Assembly (NCBI GenBank): GCA_964019425.1
Contig: OZ025813.1
Coordinates: forward strand, 186,001 to 250,000
DNA length: 64,000 nt
Source: Flectonema sp. DT1601
Lineage: Eukaryota; Euglenozoa; Diplonemea; Diplonemida; Diplonemidae
Reading direction: 5' to 3'
In this document: positions 33,644 to 43,894 of the stretch, piece by piece
Position numbering within the stretch: the stretch's first letter is position 1
How the letters are laid out: each line of letters opens with the position of its first letter
The notes under the pieces: model-generated
What the model was told of the DNA's origin: nothing
The model's input: only the letters and a program-made list of their open reading frames with translations
The model's database searches: none
Translations under genes and position numbers: made by a program

Positions 33644-34822
33644 TTAACCGTCGGCGGCAACTTCAATAGGAGGATTGTCTGGAGTGGCTGGAGAACTTTC
33701 TGGTTGAGAAGAAGGTTGTTGTTGCTCTGTTGGACACAATGAGAGCCCGTCAAGAGGACCAGCAGCTCCGGGAAGCTCTTCAACAACTAGCAGCCAATTT
33801 CTTAGCGATAGCGCAGCTGCCCTTTGATCAGATCCACACTCAGACAAGTCGATATCAAGTTTTTGATGCCGTATGTCACCCTGAGATACAAGCGGTCCGC
33901 TGATTAAAACTTCCAGCCTCCGTCTGTCACCACCAGGTGCCCAGGGTGGACTGGTAGGCTCCTCACCATCTTTCATCTCCGGATTCATTAGCTTTTCCAA
34001 ACCTCCAAGTAACTTCGCTAAGGCGGACCAGCTACCTGAGGCACTGTAGCCGTTGCCGCGGATTTGAATCTTGGTGCGAGAAGCTCGTACTCTCCAACCG
34101 TCATATAGCACCTCACAGGGGAGGAGTGAATGGACAACTGGGAGGCGAGTTTTTAAGGACCGACGGACTTCGTCTTTCCAAATTCTGCAGACTACTTGCA
34201 TTGTGAGAACTTCATTTGTGGTGGCGAACTCAAAGACGATTGAAAGAATTTCAGTTGGAACTCTCTCCCAACTACTTCTTTTTCGGATAACTTGCTGCGG
34301 CTCATCAGCCGCACTGCTGCGTGACTGTATGAGAGTCTGCTTTACAGCTGGTCGCATTCGACACTTTTGATACCATCGTAGCAGTCCTCCAGAGAGAGAA
34401 CGTTTCTGAGCCAATTTGTGAATGTAAGGAAATAAAATAACATCGCAAATACTGTATCGGGAACCGAGAAGCCAAGGACCTGTTTGGGTGTCGAGGTGTC
34501 TGGTTATTTTGTTTATATATTCACACTTTTCATCAAATGTATCACTGTCTTGTATGATAGTTGACACATCTCTTAAGATAGCTATATCATGAGCATCTCC
34601 ATCTTCTGGTCTATAAATCCCTTCCCTTTCTCCATTAGCTCTTGCAGCTACAGCAAGCAACTGCGGTAGCAACCCCGGACCGTTGCAATTTACGGACTCC
34701 CAAGGAAGACCTTTTTCACTCAACAAGATTTGCATGCACAAAGTACGCAGGTCTGTGTGATAACCTTCACCTTGTACTGCTGAGAGAGATGCTAGGGAGG
34801 GTGATGGAGCAGATGCATCCAT
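33644..34822 (-). CDS. GST-like domain fused to an F-box
   Basis: The unspliced frame gives 392 residues from MDASAPSPS. Residues about 20-60 resemble a short thioredoxin-fold remnant (YHTDLRTLCMQILLSEKGLPW). Residues about 96-170 match the helical GST C-terminal domain (GPWLLGSRYSICDVILFPYI). An F-box follows at about 185-222 (WERVPTEILSIVFEFA..VCRIWKDEVRR). The rest contains a possible beta-rich segment and a Ser/Pro/Gln-rich end. F-boxes recruit Skp1-cullin E3 ligases, so the GST-like part may serve as substrate- or thiol-sensing module; that is inference. A 43-nt intron at 33606-33648 (GTTAAT..AACAG) would replace the last residue with a tail ending in a transmembrane segment and stopping at 33403, for 458 residues in total. 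Confidence 0.75.
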   Translation of the reverse strand: MDASAPSPSLASLSAVQGEGYHTDLRTLCMQILLSEKGLPWESVNCNGPGLLPQLLAVAARANGEREGIYRPEDGDAHDIAILRDVSTIIQDSDTFDEKCEYINKITRHLDTQTGPWLLGSRYSICDVILFPYIHKLAQKRSLSGGLLRWYQKCRMRPAVKQTLIQSRSSAADEPQQVIRKRSSWERVPTEILSIVFEFATTNEVLTMQVVCRIWKDEVRRSLKTRLPVVHSLLPCEVLYDGWRVRASRTKIQIRGNGYSASGSWSALAKLLGGLEKLMNPEMKDGEEPTSPPWAPGGDRRRLEVLISGPLVSQGDIRHQKLDIDLSECGSDQRAAALSLRNWLLVVEELPGAAGPLDGLSLCPTEQQQPSSQPESSPATPDNPPIEVAADG

Positions 34823-34852
34823 GCTTTTGATACTATTTTAGGTCCAACATAC

Positions 34853-34864
34853 CTAGTGGGGGGG
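34853..34864 (-). promoter_or_regulatory. candidate splice acceptor upstream of GST/F-box gene
   Basis: Seven C residues followed by ACTAG on the coding strand, about 30 nt before the ATG. The same arrangement (C-tract, short A-containing spacer, AG) is seen before the kinesin and the adenylate cyclase. Confidence 0.35.
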
Positions 34865-34910
34865 TTAAATGTTTGAGTATATTTAAGAAAAAATAAACAT
34901 CTGTATTGTA

Positions 34911-34965
34911 GGTAAACACTCCGCAGATGACGTAAAGGACTTTACATTAAATAATGTTTCTAACT
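34911..34965 (+). repeat. dispersed repeat module D, copy 1
   Basis: This block matches 42264-42319 at roughly 80 percent by eye. Shared parts are the AACACTC(C/T)GCA(G/A)ATGACGTAAA start and the AATGTTTCTAACT end. It lies directly upstream of the GST/F-box gene start. Confidence 0.6.
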
Positions 34966-35351
34966 GGTGGGAGGGGGTAATAAGATGATAATAATTCTAC
35001 AATGATGAATATAAATTATATATCACTCTCCGAATCCGAGTCAGAGAACACTGACTAACATGGGTAATACAGTACCAAAACCAAGAGAAGAAAACTTAAA
35101 ATATAATCTCAAAATTTATTTTTAAACGAACGGATAACCAAGGATGAACACACGTAACATTTGACCCCAACTAGCATTCTCTCGTAACTGAGAGGCAACT
35201 ATTGCCACTAGTTTTTATTAGGGTTGTATAACTAACATAAAAAACATCTCACAAAAAGATGAATATTAATACAGACACTACACACCCTAACAAGAATCAG
35301 ACCACTGCTATTGCTCATGCGCAAGAAAAGACATCAATATGAGGCTCGGTG

Positions 35352-36680
35352 TTATGACAGGAAGTCTAAGTCACAATTCAGACTGTCGTCCATCTTCTTT
35401 CTAAGAGCTTTTAAGTGTTCAGTAATTGGTGATATGTGCATTACTTTCATTGATTGAGGTTGCCATATCGATGATGGCTGAGAGTGATACTCTCCAGTTA
35501 GTTCTTGAGTTGCATGCAGCAATGCATCAACAGAAGAACTGACCTTTTCTCTGACTGCTGTGAGCTCAGTTAGAAGATCTCGTTCTCGTGTTTTGTGGGC
35601 TTCATTGAGTTCAGACCATTTCTTAGTGCGTCCCTGCATATCTTGTTGAAGTATTTTTAACTTTCCTTCGAGAGCCAAGACATCGCACTGATCTCTCATC
35701 TGTACGTCTGCAACTTTATTTGTCGCTTCTTCGTATTTTCTCCTCATGTCGCAAAGTATTTCCTCCTTCTCCAGACAGTCGATTTCAAGAGATTGAATAG
35801 TTGCGACTAAAGTCTTCTTCTCGTCCTTGGCATCGTGAAGGTCGAGTTTGGTTCGGATGTGGTCTTGCATCTCTCTAGCTAACAGTGATGCTGTTAATTC
35901 GTATTTACGAGCCAGGTAGGTGAACTGGTCTTCGACTTCTGCAGGACAATCAGTCAGAGCCCCGGAAACACGAGGTGTTTGAAGTGCCGAACGGGGTGTT
36001 TCAAAAGGTAATCTCGGGGTGAGTGTTGCCATACCATCAAAGGAATTCTGAAGGGATGCCAAATATTCCCTCGGCGAGTGAAAACCAAAACTCCCTCTCC
36101 TTGTACGAGGTGTCGCTGTAGGCCTCGGAGTTACAACAGTCGGACACAAGGTATCAGCAACAGCCGCGTCTATTTGTTTCGTAAAGACATCTTGAATTTG
36201 TTGTAATTGTAGTACGAGTTGGTTTTGCGTATTTTGATTTAAAATTGCCAACTGTCCCAATTGCTTTGAAACTTCTGAGATAGGAAGGTTCGAAGACGGA
36301 TCCATACACTTCTCAAACTCATCAGAACCAATAGCACCAGTCATTATATCTTGTAAAACATCTTGAAATGCTTGTAGCTGTAGTAGACTCTCAGCAGTAT
36401 TGCCAGGGGTTCCGCAATCTCTGTTTTCAAGTAGAGCGTCTCTCTCGTTTATTAATTCTCTCACTAAAGTAGACATGTCAGGTGCGTTTATTTTTGGTTC
36501 CAGTAGAGCAGCTCTGTCCTTACTGTTCTTTCTGTTTCCATTATTGATTTCATGATAGCTATGGTTTCTATCATCGATCATTCTAGTTTTCTGAATACCC
36601 TTCACTGGAGGTACTCTAGGGGGTGATCCGCCAGCATCTTTCATCTCATCATCTGAGCTGCTCGTTGACGGGGATTGCAT
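35352..36680 (-). CDS. coiled-coil protein with TPR/SPR phosphosite cluster
   Basis: The product is 442 residues with no recognised catalytic domain. The N-terminal third is polar and probably disordered. Residues about 180-245 carry repeated proline-directed sites followed by arginine (TPRPTATPRTRR, HSPREY, LTPRLPFETPR and LQTPRVSG), typical targets of CDK or MAP kinases. A continuous coiled coil spans about 255-420. The short C-terminal tail is acidic. The layout suggests a cytoskeletal or cell-cycle scaffold, but nothing pins it down. Single exon; a CATTTCAG acceptor-like site lies about 40 nt before the ATG. Confidence 0.75.
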   Translation of the reverse strand: MQSPSTSSSDDEMKDAGGSPPRVPPVKGIQKTRMIDDRNHSYHEINNGNRKNSKDRAALLEPKINAPDMSTLVRELINERDALLENRDCGTPGNTAESLLQLQAFQDVLQDIMTGAIGSDEFEKCMDPSSNLPISEVSKQLGQLAILNQNTQNQLVLQLQQIQDVFTKQIDAAVADTLCPTVVTPRPTATPRTRRGSFGFHSPREYLASLQNSFDGMATLTPRLPFETPRSALQTPRVSGALTDCPAEVEDQFTYLARKYELTASLLAREMQDHIRTKLDLHDAKDEKKTLVATIQSLEIDCLEKEEILCDMRRKYEEATNKVADVQMRDQCDVLALEGKLKILQQDMQGRTKKWSELNEAHKTRERDLLTELTAVREKVSSSVDALLHATQELTGEYHSQPSSIWQPQSMKVMHISPITEHLKALRKKMDDSLNCDLDFLS

Positions 36681-37930
36681 TACTGCTGGGAGGAGGCTCC
36701 TCCCTGCAGACCCTTACCTGAAATGGGAAAATAGTTTAAAAACAATATTATATCTTACGTTAATTTCTCAGTCTGCGCTACGATGTGTGTATTCTGGTTT
36801 ATAAATATTTTAATTAGATTATTTTTGCTACAAATTATTTTAGAACACCAAGGGAACGAAACGATATAAAGTTGATCATAGGTTGCTCGTTTTTTTTCCC
36901 TTATAGCTCAGAGCTTCCCATCCTCAAAGAGGACTGGGTTACGATGAGAAAAAGTAATTAAGAAACACAAGAAGAAAAATATAAAAAAAATCACAACAGA
37001 TAACGCGGATAAAACACATTTTTAAATCTTCTTTCGTAGACTTCGTTTGAAGTAGCCAGACGACAGTCGGGTTTAGTTTATTAGACGCTTTCTTACACGA
37101 ATTGTTTTAATGAAAACGTTTGTTTCCTTCTAAAAAAGGTTTTTGAAAGAAGAGACCACAAAGTAGTCCTGACCATTCACAGAAACAGGTTATCAATTGT
37201 GTGTTAAGGTAAAGCAATAGTTAATTCATCAAGGACAATATTGTTTGTTAAAAAAAAAAAAGCCCCTTACGGGCTGTGAAAAGAACGTTTTTTTTTTTTT
37301 TTGGGGCAACCCTGAAGGAAGCTGTTCTTCGAGAAGAAAACGTATGGTATTTGTTTTGCTTTTCTTTGTCAGCCGAAATCCTATCTGAGAACACTGTGAA
37401 GATTTTAAAAAGTAATACTCCCATTGGTTAGTCACGGTCACACTGGTAGGTAAAAAACACTGAGTTAAGCTCTCAAACTTTCTACCAAATACAACCTTAA
37501 CTCGCGACGGGTTCATTTCTTGTCGAAAACTTTTTTTTTTTTTTTTGATTCTCTCCTTGCACCACGCAAAATCCACAGAAAAACGAAAGAACTATTAATT
37601 AGACAAAAAAGCTATCATCACAAGCCGTCTGTTTGGCTTTGTATTATTTGAAAAAAAAAAAAAAAAAAAAAAAACACTATTTCCGCACGCAAAGTAGTGT
37701 TTGTATTTTTTATTTCATTTTATTTTTTTTTCCCCCTTCACTATTTCCAAAACCATGAAAAGTATTCACTTATGTTATGCGTGGAAATGGTGTCAATCAA
37801 AAATTTGATTTGGAAGGGGGAAAAAAAAATAGAATTGTAGTCAATGAAATGAAGCAGATATTTCCTTAGAAAGAAGTCATTGAATCAAAACACGTATAAA
37901 AATAGTAAAAACAAAACAGAAAATAACTTT

Positions 37931-37969
<39 letters not shown>

Positions 37970-38532
37970 CTAGGCTAGAAGTAAACTATGTAACCCTTGA
38001 CATTGGGAGCTCTGCGTATCTCTTTTTCGAAATTGACTTCATACGGAACATTCAAATACCGCTTCGATCGAAATTTCGTATTAAAAAAAATTAAAAATTT
38101 GGTACAATATTCAGAAATTGATTCTTTCAATCACCCCGACCGCGGATGATTAAAAATTGTTTTCACTAACAAAGGGTATTAGCTAGAAGAATTACCACAA
38201 AACAAGAAGAACTCCACCCCCATTCAAAAAGCATCTCCACTCGAGGCGCCTGAAAGCGACTGCCTTACTGAGCAAAGAATTACTTTATTCCCCTCCGTAT
38301 TAATTAAGAACTAATTTCGTCCGTGTGTAGAGAAAAATAATTTTTTTTTTTTTTTTTGAAAAAAACTAAAATAAAAGAATTTAAAAAAAAAAAAAAGGAT
38401 ACAAACAATAAAAGAATCAGCCTTTTTTTTTTTTTTTTGTAATCACACGTGCCTGTGCGCAACCAGTACAAAAAAATTCCAACGATTATCTTTCTACTGA
38501 ATTATAGGTTTTTATGGAACTTCGAGTAGAGT
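36681..38532. other. intergenic, homopolymer-dense
   Basis: About 1.85 kb with no supported gene. A-runs lie at 37650-37672 and 37935-37966 (about 32 A), with T-runs at 37288-37302, 38341-38357 and 38422-38438. Frames across it are Lys- or Phe-rich artefacts. Confidence 0.5.
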
Positions 38533-39405
38533 TCAAGACGTTGGGGGTGAGACAACGATATCATAATTTAGATTAGTCTCATAAATATTTATAAATCCCG
38601 ACATGGTACATGTGAATTTAGCAGTACATTTACAGTTCTTTAGTAACGCTCTGGACTGTTGTCCTTCACGTTGATTAGTAACAAAATGAGGGAATGCTTT
38701 CCAAGTTGCTGTGGAAGTAGGAGGAGGTTTCTTACGAGATATTTTGATTTCGCTGAGAGATTTGATATAGTGATAAATCGATTCCCTGCCTGGGATCCTA
38801 TCACCCCAAGTACACAGCCATGTGTGGAAGTTTGATAGTTGCAGGTACTTATGACGGGCTGCAGAACGAGTATCGCCTACTTCTCCTGTAATTTCGAATA
38901 TCGCAATCCCTGAAAGAAGATCATAACGTATCCGTGCTTTAGGTAGGCTGTAGATAATACCTCTTCCTGTATTTGGTGATGACTTCTTTCCTTTCTTCGA
39001 TTCCATCCAAACCGTTTTGTGCATCTGTGAAGGTGGTTCTCGATGATGAGTGTATTTAGAGAGTAAAACTTGTTGCTCGTCACGATGAGTTATTTTATCG
39101 ACTGCTCTAAGGATATTCTCATCACCAGTTGATAATAAAACTCTGAGGTATTGTTCTATTTTTTTCATTCGGATTTCGATTTTTGATCTTCTTGAGTTCG
39201 TGCGATATAGTCCTCCACTTCCTGGAAACTTTGCTCCCCCACCACCTCCTAGTTTTCGTACTTCCTCATTAAGTATCTTCAGCTGTGAGTGTGTTTTCCA
39301 TACACTCCACCTGTGTTTGGCGGTATCACATTTCAGTTCATACTTCACGTTTATTCTTTCTTTTTTAAACTCCACAGCAGCCTGGTCTACTGCAACTGTT
39401 AACAT
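38533..39405 (-). CDS. PX (phox homology) domain protein
   Basis: The product is 290 residues from MLTVAVDQAA. The open frame reaches 39528, but a TTTCTCACCAG acceptor lies between, so the inner start is preferred. Residues about 15-90 match a PX domain: YELKCDTAKHRWSVWKTHSQLKILNEE, a glycine/proline loop, then KIEIRMKKIEQYLRVLL. PX domains bind phosphoinositides (often PI3P) and place proteins on endosomes. The usual RRYSDF motif is replaced by WKTHSQL, so lipid binding may be altered. The C-terminal 170 residues are unrecognised, with hydrophobic strands and a basic region. An endosomal sorting role is inferred from PX alone. A strong acceptor sits about 190 nt upstream of the chosen start. 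Confidence 0.65.
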   Translation of the reverse strand: MLTVAVDQAAVEFKKERINVKYELKCDTAKHRWSVWKTHSQLKILNEEVRKLGGGGGAKFPGSGGLYRTNSRRSKIEIRMKKIEQYLRVLLSTGDENILRAVDKITHRDEQQVLLSKYTHHREPPSQMHKTVWMESKKGKKSSPNTGRGIIYSLPKARIRYDLLSGIAIFEITGEVGDTRSAARHKYLQLSNFHTWLCTWGDRIPGRESIYHYIKSLSEIKISRKKPPPTSTATWKAFPHFVTNQREGQQSRALLKNCKCTAKFTCTMSGFINIYETNLNYDIVVSPPTS

Positions 39406-39590
39406 AGTCACTGCATGTCGTAGTCTGGTGAGAAATATTAAAATATTTTTAATGCTGCAATGAAAGACTCTAAACCTAATGATAGCTTTCAAGACATGAA
39501 TAGTACCTGAGGAAAGCAAGGAAATCAACTGGTAGGCAACAATATTACGACGTGGACAAAGCAGAAGAAAAAGAATCTATGGGAAGAATA

Positions 39591-39613
39591 CTGAAAGAGA
39601 AAAAGAAAAAAAA
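39591..39613 (-). promoter_or_regulatory. candidate splice acceptor upstream of PX gene
   Basis: On the coding strand a 20-nt pyrimidine tract (eight T, then CTTTTTCTCTTTCAG) forms the best polypyrimidine-AG signal in the window. It lies about 190 nt before the chosen PX start and could be a trans-splice acceptor or the 3' end of a 5'-UTR intron. Confidence 0.35.
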
Positions 39614-39903
39614 TAGTATGTTTTAATAAACCTCTCCGAAATAATTACTATTCGGATGCTGCATATCACTAATTGGGATTGAAGGTGAGGGGAGGGGTAT
39701 CTAGTTCAGCATAAAGCGATCTATACATCCCGAAAGGATGCTTTTGAAAAATAAAATACTAACGGGAATGGGTAGTGTCTGTTATCTATGAACTAACTAC
39801 AGTCAGCTAAAGGTGAATTCATATCCCACTTCTCTGTGGGAAGATCTACGTGAATGGGGAAATGTTAACACTACTCTTTTCCCAACAGATTGCGTTGACA
39901 ACT

Positions 39904-40869
39904 TCATCGCCATCTTCTATTGGGCGATGGTCTTCTTGCGGTGTAAGAATCTCTACTGTTTCCCATGTATGCGGATGTTCTTCTTGTTGGATACATGTTA
40001 TCAGAAGAAGAAGGAGATCTACGATAAGATCTTCTCGAATTACTAATTCCATTACCATAACGAGATGACACATGTGAGTAAGCAGATGAGTCATCAGATC
40101 TGATTGAAGGAGAGCGGCGTACTGGAACAGGAAGTGGACGTGATGAACGTCTTGCTTGTTGAGAAGAGGTGCGTGAGTGCATTGAGTTGCGAGAGTTGTG
40201 CGAGCCTCGCGAACCACGCGACCCATTCGAAGTCAGAGACCCGCTTCTCTGTGAATTCCGAGAACCCCTAGACATCGATCTGCCTCTTTCTCTCTCCCTC
40301 ACAAGTTCTCTGTGCAACTTTGCCAACTCTGCCTTTAACAGTTTCATGTCTTCCTTTTGCTCTTTAATCTTTCCGTCGTATCTCCGTAAGATTTCTGAAT
40401 CTTCCTTTGCACGTTGGTACAAAGTGTTGTTTAACTTCTTTAGATCAGCGTTTTCTTTTTTGAGCCGACGTGTCTCCGAATTCGCTTCAAGACCACCTGT
40501 TCGTGAGTCTACTTGTTTTAGAATAATTGTATAAAGAGCTCTACCATAGCTCATGTCATAGTCAAGAAGAAGGTATCTTTTCTTGTTTGTTGATTGTTGA
40601 CGAGTAGGAGACGGATACATAGTAGTTAATTCTTTCATTGTACAAACAGTGATATCCACACAACCTCCTCCTTGAACACCAACTTTCACAAGTTCTTTAA
40701 ATTCACTGAGTGATCGTAGGCATCCACTCTTCTTTGTTATCGCTTCTACGTCAACTTCAGATAGGGACGCACACCATTCTCCGCTATCACTTCTTACAGC
40801 TAAGCCAATTGATTGCTCACCCGTAGTGAGACTTATTTCGTACTCTTCATAAACCCCTCTAACAGTCAT
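39904..40869 (-). CDS. CCDC61: CCDC61/VFL3-like basal-body protein
   Basis: The product is 321 residues. The N-terminal domain (about 1-120) follows the XRCC4-like head of CCDC61: EYEISLTTGEQ, then WCASLSEVDVEAITKKSGCLRS aligned to the family's FIEDLTHKTGNFK, and KKRYLLLDYDMSY..ALYTIIL aligned to KRYLILIYSVEFDRIHYPLPL. A coiled coil follows (about 125-200), then an Arg/Ser-rich, probably disordered tail with RRSP sites. CCDC61, called VFL3 in Chlamydomonas, controls basal-body positioning and the fibres that anchor it. Its presence implies the organism builds flagella. Single exon. It is shorter than the human protein, mainly in the tail. Confidence 0.8.
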   Translation of the reverse strand: MTVRGVYEEYEISLTTGEQSIGLAVRSDSGEWCASLSEVDVEAITKKSGCLRSLSEFKELVKVGVQGGGCVDITVCTMKELTTMYPSPTRQQSTNKKRYLLLDYDMSYGRALYTIILKQVDSRTGGLEANSETRRLKKENADLKKLNNTLYQRAKEDSEILRRYDGKIKEQKEDMKLLKAELAKLHRELVRERERGRSMSRGSRNSQRSGSLTSNGSRGSRGSHNSRNSMHSRTSSQQARRSSRPLPVPVRRSPSIRSDDSSAYSHVSSRYGNGISNSRRSYRRSPSSSDNMYPTRRTSAYMGNSRDSYTARRPSPNRRWR

Positions 40870-41289
40870 TATTATTAAAAGGGAGGGAGAGTTTTTGCCT
40901 TTAAAAACAAAAAAGTAATAATTGTGGTAAAAAATATTAAATCACTACAACCATGTTTTTCTTCCATCATTGGATAACAACCTGTTGGGAAGTATAATTT
41001 ATATTGTTGTTTAACGATAGTATTATCACATTAAATATTATATACTAAAAAAACAGTGACCAAAAGGGGTTAAAGTGGATTAAAAAAAAATAAAAAAAAA
41101 ACACTGCGGGTAACTGGCGTGTGTACACAACGTGTAAATTGTGGGGTAAAAATGAACTTTTTTTTTTTTTTTTTGTTAGTTTAATAATTTAATAATTTAT
41201 CAGTCTGTGTGTGAATACATAATGACTCGCTTGTCATTGAATTAGTGCAGCATCAGTTGGGTTTAATTTGCTACGAACCTGGGTGATAG

Positions 41290-41382
41290 TTTTGACATTT
41301 GCAGAAACAGTAATAAACTTAATAATACTAAAAATAAGTAAATAAAATTTTAAACTGAAAAATAAATGACAAGAAAGTTTTA
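41290..41382 (+). repeat. dispersed repeat module F, copy 1
   Basis: This block resembles 52045-52118, with shared GATAGTTTTGACA, TAATA-C-AAAATAAGTA and TTAAACTGAA segments. It is more diverged than modules A and B. Confidence 0.4.
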
Positions 41383-41459
41383 AGCTTCATTTTTTAGAAC
41401 AGAAATTCACTCGTACATAACTAAAATAATGTTAGTACAAGCCATCTAGAAATCGTTAT

Positions 41460-41510
41460 CGTATCTGGTAGTTCGGGAGCCACGTACTGCAAATTGAGCA
41501 CCCTATGTCT
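41460..41510 (+). repeat. dispersed repeat module G, copy 1
   Basis: It shares GTTCGGG, CCACGTACT and TTGAGC in order with 42624-42668. It sits just before module A copy 2. Confidence 0.45.
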
Positions 41511-41522
41511 TGCATACAAGGG

Positions 41523-41718
41523 TTAATTGTTTAATTTTGTACGTAAAATACAAATGTATTGGACCGTGCACAACAGAACGATAATTTAACATTAGTTCAA
41601 AATAAAAGGGGGGTGAAACTTTGACAACGTAAAAACAGTAACAACTTTAGATATTAAAGAAAAACAAAATTAATATCAAGTACTTGACTGAAAAATATTT
41701 GTAGTTGTTAATCAAAGA
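41523..41718 (+). repeat. dispersed repeat modules A and B, copy 2
   Basis: Module A (41523-41598) is shortened compared with 671-793. It is followed by a six-G run and module B (41613-41718), which has about 30 nt more than copy 1. The same A-G-tract-B order occurs at 671-881, so A and B travel together. Confidence 0.7.
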
Positions 41719-42169
41719 AAATTACAATCATCAAAATAAAAGGGGGGGGATGTGTGTGTCGTGTGTGTGGTGGAAAAAAAAAAACAACGAATTATCGAAG
41801 GGCAACGGTGTGTTTGATAAAGAAAATAATTGTGGAGATGAACGGAAAACACCAAGTTCCATTCGAAAAGAATTATCTTCAGTTTTCGTAATTATTTAGT
41901 AAATCCAAACTCGGCTATCCGTCTCGGCAATAATCTCAGCTAAAAATTGTAAACGTAATTATATAAAAATAATAATAAAAGAAAACGTATGCAGTTAAAT
42001 TCACCAGGACTTTAATTTCAAGCATATTCAAACCACGGAGAACAAAAATCTCACGTTAGGAAAAGCCTAACGATCCTCACCACCGATTTAAGTTTCGTGA
42101 CTCAGCCAAGGTTTTTTTCCGGTTAGACTTCTTTGGGGACAGGCGTTTATTGGGGGTCCCCCCCTTGGG

Positions 42170-42250
42170 TAAACTGTTTGATTAGGTTTATACGAATATA
42201 AATCTCAAGCTAAATAATGAAATTAAAAAACTCATGAACACAGTGACTGG
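42170..42250 (+). repeat. dispersed repeat module C, copy 1
   Basis: This block matches 51912-51983 and 59740-59830. All share AAACTG-TTGATTAGGTT and ATACGAATATAAATCTC. It follows a G-run/C-run junction (GGGGGTCCCCCC) at about 42152-42164. Confidence 0.65.
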
Positions 42251-42263
42251 TAATGCTAATACA

Positions 42264-42319
42264 GGCTAACACTCTGCAAATGACGTAAATACCCCACATT
42301 ATAATAAATGTTTCTAACT
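42264..42319 (+). repeat. dispersed repeat module D, copy 2
   Basis: Counterpart of 34911-34965; see that entry. It follows module C directly. Confidence 0.6.
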
Positions 42320-42445
42320 TATCTGCATACATGTCTTTTTTTTCCGTGTTGTCATTCAGTGCAGTACGGAATCGAGTTATTCAATTACGAATTAATCGTG
42401 AGCCCTGGGAAACCAAAACCAGGGTAATGTAATACAGCAGAGTAT

Positions 42446-42476
42446 ACGAGACTATATGTGAAACCTATAGTCTCGT
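42446..42476. other. perfect 11-bp inverted repeat (hairpin)
   Basis: ACGAGACTATA at 42446-42456 is exactly complementary to TATAGTCTCGT at 42466-42476, with a 9-nt loop TGTGAAACC. It lies inside the repeat patchwork. A stem this long without mismatch is uncommon by chance in this sequence. Confidence 0.5.
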
Positions 42477-42514
42477 CAAGAAATAAACAATCTTTCATAG
42501 AAAAGCCGCTACTA

Positions 42515-42572
42515 CGATTAAATATAAAGCAACTTGAAATTGGCTAAAACGAATATAGGGTTCGGCCGGTTG
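42515..42572 (+). repeat. dispersed repeat module E, copy 1
   Basis: It shares AAAGCAACTTGAAA and ATAGGGTTCGGCC with 59515-59582, and the first third with 55240-55270. Confidence 0.65.
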
Positions 42573-42623
42573 CAAGGAAAAGATACCAACAGTTGATATC
42601 GATAAAATCCCATAGGTCGTCGA

Positions 42624-42668
42624 ATATGGGGTTCGGGGCCCACGTACTACAGGTTGAGCGCCCGTTAC
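42624..42668 (+). repeat. dispersed repeat module G, copy 2
   Basis: Counterpart of 41460-41510. It ends shortly before AT-rich unique sequence. Confidence 0.45.
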
Positions 42669-43894
42669 AGCTTAAAAGTAGTCTTTCTTACACACTTCAA
42701 AATCAAAAAATATTAAAGGAAATTTTTGATAAAGAAAACTATTTTTTTGCAAACATAATCAAAAAAATAAAAACGAAATATTTGTTGGGGTTTTGCACTC
42801 TTCCCAGGTAATGGTAAGCTATCCTATCCGCCGCAAGTCGATTTTTTTTGGGTCAAGTTCGAACCCTGAAAAACTTTTCTTTGTTGGGAGTTGGCGATTT
42901 CGCAAACTATTTTCGTGGAATTAGAGGTTTTCCCAAAATTAAAAAAAAAAAAGAAGTCAACGTGTAAGTGTTCCTCAACTATTTTTCCGGGAAAAAAAAA
43001 AAAATAACAAAAAGGTTACGAGTCTAAAAAGGGAAAAACAAAACTACTGAGCATAAGCATCTCAAGAATAATCAGAGAAATCTCCCTCCATTCAACTGGA
43101 GTACAAAAAGAATGAAAGTAACTAAAAACCTGACAACACAATGTATAAATGCAACCACTTTGGAAGCACTTAGGTAGTTGAAAAATACTGAAGGGAGGAA
43201 TCACCAAACCCATGCCTCAGTGTTTCTGCTAAAGAGGACAGCCTCCGTACAAAACTTTCCGACAATACATTTCAGACGGTAAGTTAAATATCTACCAGTC
43301 ACAAGAAAGACTAAAATAGACCACACGGATCCTTTGTTTTGTAAGAAGAGGTTCATTTGTGTTTACTTATCAAATATAAAAAAAATACCTTATTGAAGCA
43401 AAGGCGAGAAAATAGAAGCGAAAGTGTGGTTGGCTTTTTGAGTGGATTGGGAAAAAAAAAAATGAAAAAAAAGCAAATTGATAACTGTACACAAAAACAG
43501 CAATAGGGCTGCAAAGTGACGAGAGAACGAAAAATGAATTTGCGGGGGGGCTAATGACAAAAATGAGATAAAAACAAAATCCAATCTATGAAATACCGAA
43601 ACGCGGCTTTATTAAGTAATAATTGCCCAAGAGAAATGATACAAAGAAACGCCGTGAAAGCATACACTCGAGAAAGGTATTCAATTATCCAAAACCCCTT
43701 TCGGCGGTGAAACTTTAAAAAAAAAAAAAAAAGAAAGAAAGTTTTCTATAATTCAAGTAAGGTATGGTTCTGGGAACTTTTACATTTAAGCTATAATAGC
43801 AGGGAGTCATCATAAAAATGAATAAGTTATTAATCAATCATAGTATCAAACAAATAATGATTGGTTTTCGGGTTCAATTTTAAAAAATATTTTT

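Larger units (their letters stand above)
34823..35351. other. intergenic with repeat module D
   Basis: The leader of the GST/F-box gene with its C-tract acceptor (34853-34864), then repeat module D (34911-34965), then plain AT-rich sequence to the end of the coiled-coil gene. No coding signal. Confidence 0.5.

Noticed and set aside
39813-40534. Plus- and minus-strand frames overlapping CCDC61
   Set aside because: Shadows of the Arg/Ser-rich CCDC61 tail.
42835-42875. GTTCGAACCC resembling a tRNA B box
   Set aside because: No matching A box, acceptor stem or anticodon arm could be folded around it.
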